DNA of 64,000 nt from Membranipora membranacea (lineage: Eukaryota; Bryozoa; Gymnolaemata; Cheilostomatida; Membraniporidae): assembly GCA_914767715.1 (NCBI GenBank), contig OU612065.1, positions 12,526,001-12,590,000 of the forward strand, in the 5' to 3' direction. Below, one piece after another: positions 43,901 through 61,593 of the stretch (position 1 is its first letter; every line of letters starts with the position of its first letter). Both the position numbers and the translations under genes were made by a program. The notes under the pieces are model-generated. The model was not told where the DNA came from. It saw nothing but the letters and a program-made list of their open reading frames with translations, and did not search any database.

Positions 43901-45484
43901 GAATTGGCTGGTACTGTTCTTGGCAGCGTTTCCTTCAGTCTGGAATTTAAAACGTTAAACTTTCAAAATCGAAACAGCATTCATACTTTTTCATGTACTT
44001 GAAAAAAAATGATTCTAAGATAATGAGTTGTCATCTCCCGAGTAATCAATTTAGAAAATATCTTTATTGCATATTTTCTCATATCTCTATTTGGAAATTT
44101 CATAATTAACTATTAGTTGGCACAAGTAGGACATGGTTATTGTTTATAGGTTATATATAGCAGTATTTACTATTGATTATTGAATATGGCTCCATTCAAT
44201 ATGTAGGACAATAGCATTGAATTAGCAGGTCATCCCTCAAAAGCGTGATCATTAGAGACAATTTATTGTTATGCTGTCCTAAACTTTTTTCTTTTGCCCT
44301 ACCATATCTATGACCTAGATCTCACACGGGAAAATTATGACACATTGTTTTTGTGTACATCACACAGTTATATGTTAATTCCCGCTTTCTGATCAACCAT
44401 CTATATACTCTTTATTCGAGCAGTTGCTGGTAAGGAGAGAAAAAAGAATGTGCTGGAGAACAGCAAAATGGAAGACACCGTCGATGGTGTCTTACGTCAT
44501 GAAATTGATAAATATAATACCCAAGAGTCATTTTACCACAGGCTTGTTCAGGCTCTAGCAGATGATGATGACACATTGCATGCAGGTATGGTTATGGTAA
44601 CCAAGAAACTCCTAACACCACATAATGCAGATGACTGTTTTTATTTTTTGTTTGTCAGATACAACCATGAATTTTAGCCATTCTTGCACTAATGAATATA
44701 GCTTTCAGTTTGTTGGATCATGGCGGGGACGAAAAGGAAGGATGCCGAGTATCGGAATAATTTTGTATGCTAGCTTTTATGATTGACAAAGAATGGCAAT
44801 ATAACATATAGCATGTGATAAACATTCATAATGAGTTTCATCGAGTACTGCCCTAATAAGCAAGCTTATAAATAAATAAAAGAGTTGGATGAATATGTCC
44901 AAATGTACATGGCCATGTAAGAGCTTCTGTCTGTACAGTGACCACTCAGCTAATCCCCATACTTCATCTCTTATTCATGAGCTTCTTAACACTGTTTTCC
45001 AGTCATTATAATGAATAATAGCTCTAAATTATTAAATTAAGAAAATTGCATTATTTACAGTTTAATTCTCAATAATTGATATTGATGGCATCGCCTGTCT
45101 AGAAGCCATGGTCATTGACATTAACATAGCCTTGCTCTGACTTCAAAAATAATGAAGCTCTTATTTACCGAAAAACCCTTTGCTCAGCGCAAGAGGGAAC
45201 CAAGGACACATTTTCATCCTGATCAGAACTGAAAAAAAAGTTAAATATAAAATTCCAATTTTTTTACAGATACTGCTTTGCTGAAATCCACTTGTACTTC
45301 AACTCAGGAAGAAAAACAGATGAGAGAGTCGCTGAAAAGACAACTCCTCCTACATCAGCTCGCCTCAGTTCATTATGATTTTCAGATTAACCCTTCTCTG
45401 AGGAATCATCTTCTACGCTCACCATATAACTGTGAGATCAACAACTATATCCTATCGCTCAAGCTACAGGCTATTTCCAACTAA
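34938..45484 (+). CDS. Large RasGEF (CDC25-homology) protein with N-terminal GARIL/FAM71-like domain
   Basis: Sixteen coding exons: 34938-35076, 35329-35575, 35783-35907, 36220-37011, 37175-38468, 38621-38858, 39004-39110, 39683-39834, 40049-40354, 40737-41091, 41408-41564, 41794-41925, 42404-42537, 42898-43094, 44424-44585 and 45270-45484; 1583 residues. Residues about 47-150 resemble the Rab2-binding GARIL region of FAM71 proteins (VELIKALPLSKIKL, then NLYFEL, then WLEWVDLIKKIRRG). Residues about 170-1240 are mostly low-complexity, Ser/Thr/Lys-rich. About 1258-1440 is a RasGEF catalytic domain: SPDDIAKQLALVDRGL, SAVVKFSERMHNYF, VEVLHHLIK, NYNAVFTILGSL, RLNYLW, IPFIGIYLKRVADL. It should load GTP on a Ras-family GTPase; the substrate is unknown. 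No REM module is obvious. The exon 12 donor appears to be GC. I do not know a named orthologue. Confidence 0.82.
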
Positions 45485-45545
45485 TTTTTTTTTGATAGAT
45501 ACCTTATAATTTGCTTAGGTGATCAAAGATGACTGACAAAACAAT

Positions 45546-45551
45546 TTTATT
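45546..45551 (-). terminator. Polyadenylation signal, zinc-finger gene
   Basis: AATAAA on the minus strand, about 255 bases after the zinc-finger stop codon. It places that transcript's end beyond the RasGEF polyadenylation signal. Confidence 0.45.
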
Positions 45552-45602
45552 GCATGAACTGTTAATTTATAAAGCAAATAACATGTACATATTTAAATGC
45601 GT

Positions 45603-45608
45603 AATAAA
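45603..45608 (+). terminator. Polyadenylation signal, RasGEF gene
   Basis: AATAAA 119 bases after the RasGEF stop codon. The minus-strand signal at 45546-45551 lies upstream of it, so the two converging transcripts would overlap. Confidence 0.55.
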
Positions 45609-45804
45609 ATTATGATTATGTTCAAAAACATATAAAATAAAAACAGCAAATTTTCAATCTAAATTTACTGCACGAAACTAGTTGGATTTATCAAGAACAC
45701 TAAAAAATGTGACATGCCAGAAGTGCTACATAAAACAAAAATAGTAATTGTAGAGAAATGAAGTACAAAATTGATAAATATATATATTGGTAGCGATTAT
45801 AGAC

Positions 45805-47347
45805 CTAGGTATGTATGATATGAGCGGAAAATTCTAGTGCATTTGAATGTTCTTTCCCGCATATGTTACATTGAAAGGGGCTATTACAATTGTGCAATCC
45901 GGTGTGTAAATGATACATTGCTCTATCCAAGAAAATGATATTGCAATGGATGCAAAAATAGAACATTTCTTTGCTTTCTCCGAGCGCTCTTTGTAAAGCT
46001 TGTATCGGATTCATTGCCCCTCCAGAATCGCTCTTGTTGCAAATCTTGTTGGGCGTTTGTCTGCTGACTGGGCTTTCAGATGTACTGGTAGTCGTACTTC
46101 TATCATGTGTGGTGGAGATCATCGGCTTGTAGTGAGCTTTGGGAGCTTGTTTATGGTATGCAGAGTTTGGGAAGGTTTTCTCTACTGCCATGTTAACTGG
46201 GGTCTCAGAGTTTTTTCGGGTCATAGTGAAGGCTGACAGAGATTCCAGAGAGGAGATGGAGCAAGCTCGAGTTTCCTTCTCTTCAGAATCTGAGGTTTGA
46301 GGGGTTAATGGCTCTGTCTTGCACTGCTGCATCTTATGCTGCTGATTAATTGTAGGGGATGAAGAAATTGAAGATATGCAAGCTTGCTTAGGCGATTGAG
46401 ATCCTTCCGATGTATTACCACTACCGCTGGCATGTTTGTTTGATTGGAGAGACATCATTGCTGCAGCAAGTACAGTTGAAGGATGTGGCGGGTTGGTGAC
46501 AAGTTGAGTTGTCTCATAACTTCTCCTGGCTCTCAGGAGATCGGAATGTGTTGGTAAACATTGTGATATGGTGTCATAACTTCGCTTTTGAGCTACAGAA
46601 GTCTTAACACTCAAATCTAGTGGCAGCTTCCCATTTAGCTGCTTATGACGAGATACGATGTGAAGCAAGAGCATGTCTTCATAGCTGAAAACCATTCCGC
46701 AGTAAACACATGAGAAGCTCTCGGCCCTGCCAGGTTTCAGGTAAGACTTCTGCTCATGGGCGTGTGTTAATGTATGCATTGCCAGTGTGTCTCTATCAGC
46801 AAATACCTTCGATCAAAACAAGAGCAAAATTAGGAGGAATATTTCACTTAATTTTTAAAATTCTGCTATTTTAGTAAGTTAGTAGTGACCTGAACTACAT
46901 ATTTTCAAATCATTCACCAGAAATTTCTTATCAATCTAAATAAAAAAGAAAATTTGCAAAAATCTATTTTCTTTAAAATAATGCTAATTTTTTTGGTGTG
47001 AAATAATTATGTATTATAAATAAACTTTTTATCGTGAATGTTTAAAATTTATGATATATTACCTTCAGACAGATTTCACATTTTGACTCCGAGTTTGTAT
47101 AACCAGCTATCAGATCTTGCATATTTGCTGACATAAGGTGCTGTAGACTGCTTGTCATGCTGGCCATGAGACCTCTCTTTCTAAAGTCCAACAATTCTGC
47201 TGTCACCAACTTTGATCTTTCATCACTGTTCCCCTCTGACGTCGCGTTGTCTTCCTCGGGAGAGAAGCTGTGGTCTAACATGTGCATCGCGAGGAGATCT
47301 CGTGATTCAAACTTCACATTACATCTGTTACACCTTAACACATCCAT
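45805..47347 (-). CDS. C2H2 zinc-finger transcription factor, Ikaros/Hunchback-like C-terminus
   Basis: Two exons on the minus strand: 47347-47063 and 46806-45805. From the ATG at 47347 they give 428 residues. Further 5' exons are possible, because the frame stays open back to an acceptor-like AG. Fingers in order: LRCNRCNVKF (5-26 or so), CEICLKVF split by the intron (about 90-115), FSCVYCGMVF (about 126-149), and a C-terminal pair FYFCIHCNIIF and FQCNICGKEH ending HIIHT at the stop. The last pair, with its DRAMYHLHTGLH and EFSAHI spacing, resembles the dimerisation fingers of Ikaros and Hunchback. A PLDLS motif (157-161) fits CtBP-corepressor binding. The middle is Ser/Thr-rich. It is likely a nuclear DNA-binding regulator. 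The family call rests on the C-terminal pair; the N-terminal fingers are not a typical Ikaros set. Confidence 0.8.
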
Positions 47348-48261
47348 TACCACCTCTGTTCTGGACACAACTGTCAGTACTGATGTTTATTGTCAAAAAT
47401 GCTTGAATGATGCTGAGAAATACAGTGGTTGAACCGAAATACACTCTTCTAGCTCTTTAATTATTCATAGTGATATCTATGTAGCATCAATGTTTCTATA
47501 TCAAAGTTTATACATTTATTTATTGGTAATGGTATATATTGAAAAGGATTCATTTATTATTCATGACATCGCATATGCCCTGTCATATTTACTTATCCAT
47601 CATTGGTTTACTACCATTGTCAAATTCTAATTTGAAGTTCTATTTTGGGTTGATCTTGGGTATTTCTGGAACAAAAGACCATTCAAAGTGTGGTATTTTC
47701 GGCAACAAGGTAGTTTCTAGTAAACAATTATATCAATTTAACTTGTTGCGGCTACTTACATATTTTAACACGGTCAGTGGTAAACTATTTTTTTGAGATT
47801 GAATGGCAATCTCAGGAGAACAAATTTCGAAATGTAACAATCACAGCCATATTAGTTTTCTGGGGACTGTCAGATAGTCTAATTATAATCCTCATCTCAA
47901 TTTTGGACGGACATCTTAGAACTTTTAGCTCCTCCTTTCAAACATGTAGGCTAGATTGCCTATAGAAACGCAGCTTTAGATCAAAAAAACGCAGGCTGGC
48001 ACTGTCAAGTTTTGATGCCTAGAAGGTTGAATGAGGTATGAGAGCCAGTAGTTAACATGGGTGCTGGCATTTGGATCCCATTTGATAGTATCTCTTTGAT
48101 TGCTTCTCCCTTCATTTCAATCAGTCTACACTAGCGTTCAGTCTAATTAATTATTTTAGCCTAGAGTTTAATGACTTAGCACAATTATCTAGCAGCTTGC
48201 GCTAATCGCTCCAATTAGCTTGGTGATTTGCTGTGTGATATTTGGCTTGGCCGGGTTTGTT

Positions 48262-48271
48262 CCATATATGG
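48262..48271. promoter_or_regulatory. CArG box (SRF-binding consensus)
   Basis: CCATATATGG matches the CC(A/T)6GG consensus perfectly. It lies 773 bases before the start codon of the muscle-type myosin light chain and about 920 bases before the zinc-finger start on the other strand. Serum response factor uses such sites in muscle gene promoters. Binding here is inference. Confidence 0.6.
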
Positions 48272-48440
48272 GGCGAGAGGGGTTGGCATAATAAAAATGT
48301 TAATAGCTCTGTGTATCGTGTTTCTGATGGATTTCATGTGGTGGGTGGTGATTAGCCGCTCTAATTCTGCCTTTTGTTAAGAAGAGAAGCAAGCTGTCAG
48401 TCTGTGTGTTACTGGTCATCTGCTCGTTGAGGACTTGAGT

Positions 48441-48490
48441 CTGCTGCTGCTGTTGCCTGCTGTTGCCTGCTGTTGCCTGCTGTTCGCTGC
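48441..48490. repeat. 10-bp minisatellite
   Basis: The unit TGTTGCCTGC is repeated three times (48451-48480), preceded by CTG triplets and followed by a diverged fourth unit (TGTTCGCTGC). Confidence 0.9.
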
Positions 48491-49043
48491 CGAAGCCAGC
48501 TTGTTGTATAGATAACACCTTGATAGTACATTCTCTGATTGTAAATAATATTCACAGCAGGTATGTATGTCTATAATCAAGACACTCTGGCACTAAGCTT
48601 AAACAGACAGGCAAACATGTCTGTTTTTGACAGCAGATCTGCTAACCAGATAGTTTTTCATTTTTGTTGGAAGAAAAAAGTGCAAATGGAACATGAGGAT
48701 TGTAATAGATACAATCTGTCTATACAGGTCCAAGTCATTCTCTGCCGATGACACTGACACAAATCTGCATTATTTATTGACATGCCTCTTCCTGCGTACA
48801 TTGAAGCCCTGACATGACACTATAACAGATCCGTGTGATACATGGCTCAAATTTTTGAGAGGATGTTTTTACTAAGTGTTAATGATGCGCAATGCCTGGC
48901 CCTGAAGCCCTAAGGCACTCAATATTTTTATGAATTATTGAGCTGTGAATTATTGTATTACAGCAAATTCAATTTGTTGTATAATGAATTATAGATGAGC
49001 TTTTTATTTTGTTATCTTTTTGTCTTTCTATAGATTCAGAAAA

Positions 49044-52000
49044 ATGGCAGACGACGTGAGTACTTTATAATATAATACTTAACACCTATACCTAATGATT
49101 TGTTTAAGTCCCTTCCTTTCCCATGGTACTTGCACCTTTTTTTTCTCAAGAAAGAAATACCTGTAACGGAATATTGGCAGTTTTGCCGTAGTGCAGTGAA
49201 GTACCGATATACTCCATAACTCTTGTGGTATCAAATAATAGGGCGAATTACACAACCGTGTTAACTGCACATTTAGTTGGCTAGCCCCCATCTTATATTT
49301 TCCATCAGTTTGTCCTGATCTGTCGCATATTAAAGGTTTCATTCTGAGTCCCCTTGAAATCACGACATCCTTGGCTTACCAAGGTGGTTGCATTGGATTC
49401 GGTGTGGCGCATTTTCACACATACATCACAGTATAAGGGCAGGGCATCTTTTTTTAGATTCTGAATCAGGCTTACTTTCACCATATTAAATAATTATTGC
49501 AATTAGAGCAATAATTTTAAGAGTAATTCGTCACATACAATCGCCTGTTAAAAGATACCTTGAAATCTTTGTTAGGTGTCAAAAAAGTGATTGACGTAGG
49601 AATAGCTAACAAAACAAAGAAATGTGCTCTATATACTAAGAATTATAGTACCAGGCACAGCCCTCTGATCATGATACATTACTGTCAGATAGCTCATACA
49701 TTGTTGCTAATAAGGCCATCATAAGATCTCACAGAACTTTCTAAAGTGTAATTACTCTTACATTAAGGCATAAAGGTTTTCTCTCATCATCACATGCTTT
49801 CCACCGCTAGTGTTGAGAACTAGACATGGTCAGCGGTCATATCATTGTGTCAATGTTTGTGGCCCTGCCCATCTTGCAATCTTTGAGGTCTAGGTTCAAT
49901 TCACGGTACTGTCAGTCATTAATGGATTTGGCACTGAGACACCATCAATCCTAGCCAGGTCCTTGCGAAACAGGATCAAAAATACCGGAGGTCCACTTTA
50001 CAAACCGTACATGCAGTAAAATCAAGAAGTAGCTGTTACTCCTTGGTAAAATGAACTCTGTCTTTTTCGATATAAAGAGTAGCCGGGTTTTCAGCGGGCA
50101 TGGGAACTATGGTCCAAGTACCTGTATCCAAGAGGGGATAACTCTCACCGTTTATCTGAGCATGATCAACTGTACCTGATCAGTAGAATCTATAAACAGA
50201 GATGCTTACCTAGCTACCTTCATTTTGATTTATGTGAGGGAGCCACACTTTGCAATCACAGTTTCACCAACTAGTCGATAATTTATTTTAAAAATGTCAT
50301 GACCTTTTACCAATGAACCAATGAAGAGGGAGTTCATTGCTTTTACACTTAGATTAAAAATGTTTATTCGAAAAGCTTATCCAAAAGAGTATTATACTGC
50401 ACTATAGCCCATGAGAATAAAGGGTATCATTTCTCATTTTATCTCCTTGCATTACTTTGATCACCTCAACCCCAAGTGGTTGGTAGGTGTAGCTGCCACA
50501 ATTTTTCCAGGCCTGACCCATACCAGTACTGTAATTTCTATGTGGGTCATTTTAGAGAAGAGCACAGCGTGCCACCACCAATGTATTGGGAATGTTCCCA
50601 CAAAGTCAGATTCAGGAGTTTAAAGAGGTACCAGGCATGATGTCATGTCCTGAACTTTTGTCCTCCGCATGTCTTCCTAACCTCTTCTTTGATCTTCTGT
50701 AACATCTTTAGCAGCATGACTTTCTGGTGTCCGTCGGTAAATATATTAACCTGCTAGAGTTGACAGCTTCCTTCTGAGATCAATAATTTAGGACTCTGAT
50801 TAATTGTTCTATTTTCCATCATTTCTATGACAGCAAAAGCAGGGTGAAGAGGGAGGAGAGGGAAAGAAAGTTCAGAGGTCAACCACCAACGTGTTTGCAT
50901 TTTTTAATCAAACTCAAATCCAGGAGCTCAAAGAGGTTACTTCTAAAACTGTGTGAACTGGGAATGCTTTAGTCATATCTAGATTAGAATAGCAAAATCT
51001 GATCTATTAAAACCTGGCTCAATTTTTATTGTGTAATCTACCCACAGAATATTCTCTTCACCTTTGGTCAGTGCACTCAAGATTATAGAAGACTATGGCT
51101 AATTATTAATGTGTGAACAACGTGGATGGGTTTGCTGAGTTTGCATGCACCAAAGCTTGTTGTGTGTTGTCATAAAATCTCCTGAGAAGAGGTGGCCGCA
51201 GTAACCTTGAGAAACATCCCAATGCATCCTGCACTAATACTTGCACTTATGTTCACTGCATATATTATTTGGGTTTTTCAATTGTAGCAGTCCCCCATGA
51301 AACCATAACTTCTATCAGAAAACAAAAGCTATGAAAGTTTAATGATTATAAACGTGTTTTGATCAGAAGGGCACGCATTTTTCGTTTCATGTTGGAGTTG
51401 CCAGACCATTGTCTCTTGAGTTTTCACAGCATTAGCATTATCAATTATTAAGCATATTAACTGTAGACTGCACTCACACATAGGTCAACCTTTTTATTCC
51501 GTTCTACTGCTCATCAATCTTGCATGAAAGTATAGCTTTATTATTAGAACAACATTTGACTGTTGATAGCTTTCTTCTCATGTTTTGGGTATTGCAGTCA
51601 TCCTTAAGTATTGCTTTGAACCCTGTTTTGTACGACCCTTATTATTACAGCGCAGCAAACACACTATTGAATCAAATCCAAAAAAATGTTGAACCCTCCC
51701 AAAAAAAAAAGGTTGATGCATCATGGTATCAATTGTAAAATTTGATGCATGATACAAAGACACTAGTTGATACCATTGCTCCTGCTTGCAGGCTTTCTCA
51801 ATGATGGATGCAGATCGTGATGGCTTCATCGGAGAAGATGATCTGAAGAATATTCACATGAATCTTGGCAGACAACCATCAACTGATGAAATAAAGAAAA
51901 TGTTAGCTGAGTGCCCTGGGCAACTCAACTTTACTGCTTTTCTTACTCTGTTTGGTGAAAAGATGCATGGTAAGTCAAAACTAAAAAGGATCTCAACAAA

Positions 52001-53108
52001 CAACTCACATGTCCCTTTGAATTTTGAGCAATGAGAGATGCGTCCCTTTTACTATCGTGTTTGATAAAATAGGTTTGTAGTTTCAGTCCTCAAACTATAC
52101 GCGGGTTGATGGTAGTGGCATTTTATTATCAACCACATTTTGGGGATAGGGGTGCGGTTGATAACGAATTGCTACTAATAGCAATCTGGCAGAGATGGAG
52201 CGTTTAATATAGTATAGTTGTTATAAACCAATTCCTTCCAATTTACAGCTGTATTTAATTCTACGAGGTAAGCAACAAATATATCAACCCTCTAGTATAA
52301 TGCATCCACCTTACAACCTACCTAACATGGATTTTGTAGATTTCAACCTTCTGTGGATGACACAGTCATACGCTTCACAATTTTGACCCTTTACCCCACA
52401 GCTTATTATCATAAAGGTTTGAAATAGAAGTGAAGTTATCCCCTCACACAAAATGTGCAGATGACTCTAACAGATAAAAGTATAAACTCTATATGCATCT
52501 GAGAGCAGGGAGGGTGCTGCTTAGATTTTACAACCACCGTATACTTAACGTTATTGACTCCCCGGTTTAATCATCTCTCTTGTATTAACTATATAGGTAC
52601 AGACCCTGAAACTACACTTAGACAAGCGTTTGAGCAGTTCGATCCAGAGCGCAAGGGAAAACTACCTGACGAGTAGTAAGTAGTGGTCACATTGACATAT
52701 GAGCATTGTCGATCATTTCTCCCCTCACAGACTTATTTTCATATAGTGACTGTGCTGGTGAGACCCCTTACAATCAGTTAAGAAGGAGAAGGGGCGTTGG
52801 ATTGAGTTCATATGATGAGAAATTGATTCTCGAATTGAGCAGTCTCAAAAGAAAATCTCCCAACGAGATTGAACAGAGTTTGACTCTATTGTTCCCTTGT
52901 AATCTGAGTTTCTTGCAAATGTAAATAAAGAAGTAATTTTTTTATGTGTTTCAGCATCAAAGACCTGCTGCAGAACATGGGAGACAACTTCAAGGATGAT
53001 GAGATCCGTCAGGTGTGGAAAGAGGCCCCCATTAAAGGAGGCATGTTCGATTATGATGCTTTTGTTACTTTGATAAAACGAGGTAACCAAGATGAGCTGG
53101 CGGCTTAA
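49044..53108 (+). CDS. Myosin regulatory light chain
   Basis: Five coding exons: 49044-49055 (only MADD), 50834-50935, 51792-51969, 52597-52675 and 52955-53108; 174 residues. The N-terminus has a kinase-type phosphorylation motif (KKVQRSTTNVFAFF) with T21/T22 where smooth and non-muscle light chains are phosphorylated. EF-hand 1 has an intact calcium/magnesium loop (DADRDGFIGEDD, 44-55). The later EF-hands are degenerate, as usual. The segment YIKDLLQNMGDNFKDDEIRQ, then APIKGGMFDYDAF, is close in type to molluscan and annelid regulatory chains. The protein binds the IQ motif of myosin heavy chain necks and controls motor activity. The intron after exon 1 is 1.8 kb. The second donor is GTTACT, weak but required by phase. 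Confidence 0.95.
49825..49985 (+). repeat. Possible degenerate tRNA-derived SINE
   Basis: A sequence like a pol III A box (TGGTCAGCGG, 49827-49836) is followed by TTGCAATC and a B-box-like AGGTTCAATTC (49892-49902), then CACGGTACTGTCAG. The order is that of tRNA-derived SINE heads. The A to B spacing is too long for a tRNA, which suggests an insertion. It lies in the first myosin light chain intron. Confidence 0.35.
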
Positions 53109-54402
53109 ACAAGCACAGAATGCAGTAGTGGCCTATTGACACTTCATGACTTTGTCTTATTAAGTTTTTAATTTCGTTACGACACCAACAAGCAATGCTC
53201 AACACATACTTTTTTGTAAATTTAATAAATAAAATTTACATCTCGATTACATGAATGCAATTACCTGACCTTGACCATATTGCTTATCAAACTGAGTCAG
53301 ATGATATGCAATCTCAGACTCCTTCCTTTCATAAAGAAACATTTTGCTGACAAAGATAATATAGCTGTTCCCAAAAAAATATTATGTTTTATTGTATCCT
53401 AAACAAGGAAAAATAAATGTTAGAAAACAACTGCATTCGAGAGCTTGCAACAGTTTTATGGCTTTAGTAGTTCATGTACTAACATACTTAATCAGACTAC
53501 ATGCCCTTTACTGATTCTAGTAGGTCTGAGCAGTATAAGATGATAACGACACTCAAAATTCTCATTGATATTAAACAAAAAAGTCTGACTAAGTGACAAC
53601 TGGCATAAGTTGTATTTGAAAAAAAAGTACTACCAGCCTTGCAACATAATCTGTGTATTATTTAATCAGGGATAAATCAACTAATTTAGACTAACATAGA
53701 AAGACAAATATGAATATCTAGCAAATCTGGAAGCTTCCTGACTAGACAGCAAAGCATAACACTGGTTCTGATAAACTATCAATACAAGTTATAACATCAT
53801 GGTGCATGAAAATAACAAGCTATGAGATTTGTAAATATGTAATTATCTTGGTGGTTAAGCTCAACGGAATAATAAATATTTGGTCGTACTGGTAACTGTG
53901 TTAACAAAAATAAAATAAAAACAAATAAAACAATAAATAAATGCATGATTCTTTTGATGAGGTTAGACAAGCCGCAGCATAAAATGTTGTGTACCAACTT
54001 GCAGATCCTGATCCCAGAGTTACAACCTTTTTATGGCTTTTGTTCACGCAAGGTTTCTTTTGTGGTCCTTAAAACATCCACAACTCATATTATGGCAAAA
54101 AAGCTGTGTCGTATTAACACAATGATGAAGCGGGTGATGACTAAAATATAATTAATATACGACATAATCATAAACAGACCTAAGCTGCCGATAGCTAATT
54201 TGGTGCAACAAATATGATCCTCAAAGTGGCTGGTGCCACCACCGCGAAATACTAGCTGATGAGATTTTTTTAAAGTCAGCTTTGGAAAGTGACAGTGAGA
54301 ATGTTTACTACAGCGCGAGATGAAAAATACCAATGTGTGTATTTTGAGTTATGCTCACATAATATCACAAAACATTTTAAAGCTTAAAAAGCATTTAAAC
54401 AT
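53109..54402. other. Convergent intergenic region, myosin light chain / NT5C2
   Basis: After the myosin 3' UTR (to about 53250) there is AT-rich sequence with no gene and no clear repeat. The NT5C2 3' UTR runs in from the right; I see no nearby canonical minus-strand AATAAA. Confidence 0.5.
53224..53233 (+). terminator. Polyadenylation signal, myosin light chain
   Basis: Two overlapping AATAAA hexamers start 116 bases after the stop codon, giving a short 3' UTR. Confidence 0.7.

Positions 54403-61593
<7,191 letters not shown>

Larger units (their letters stand above)
47348..49043. other. Divergent upstream region, zinc-finger gene / myosin light chain
   Basis: No gene seen. It contains a CArG box (48262-48271) and a 10-bp minisatellite (about 48441-48490). 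An acceptor-like TATAG ends at 49033, so the myosin start codon may lie in a second exon with the promoter further left. Confidence 0.5.

Noticed and set aside
52706-52924. Open frame in the last myosin light chain intron (possible extra exon)
   Set aside because: The flanking exons join in phase as Y-IKDLLQNMGDN, which matches the family without any insert.
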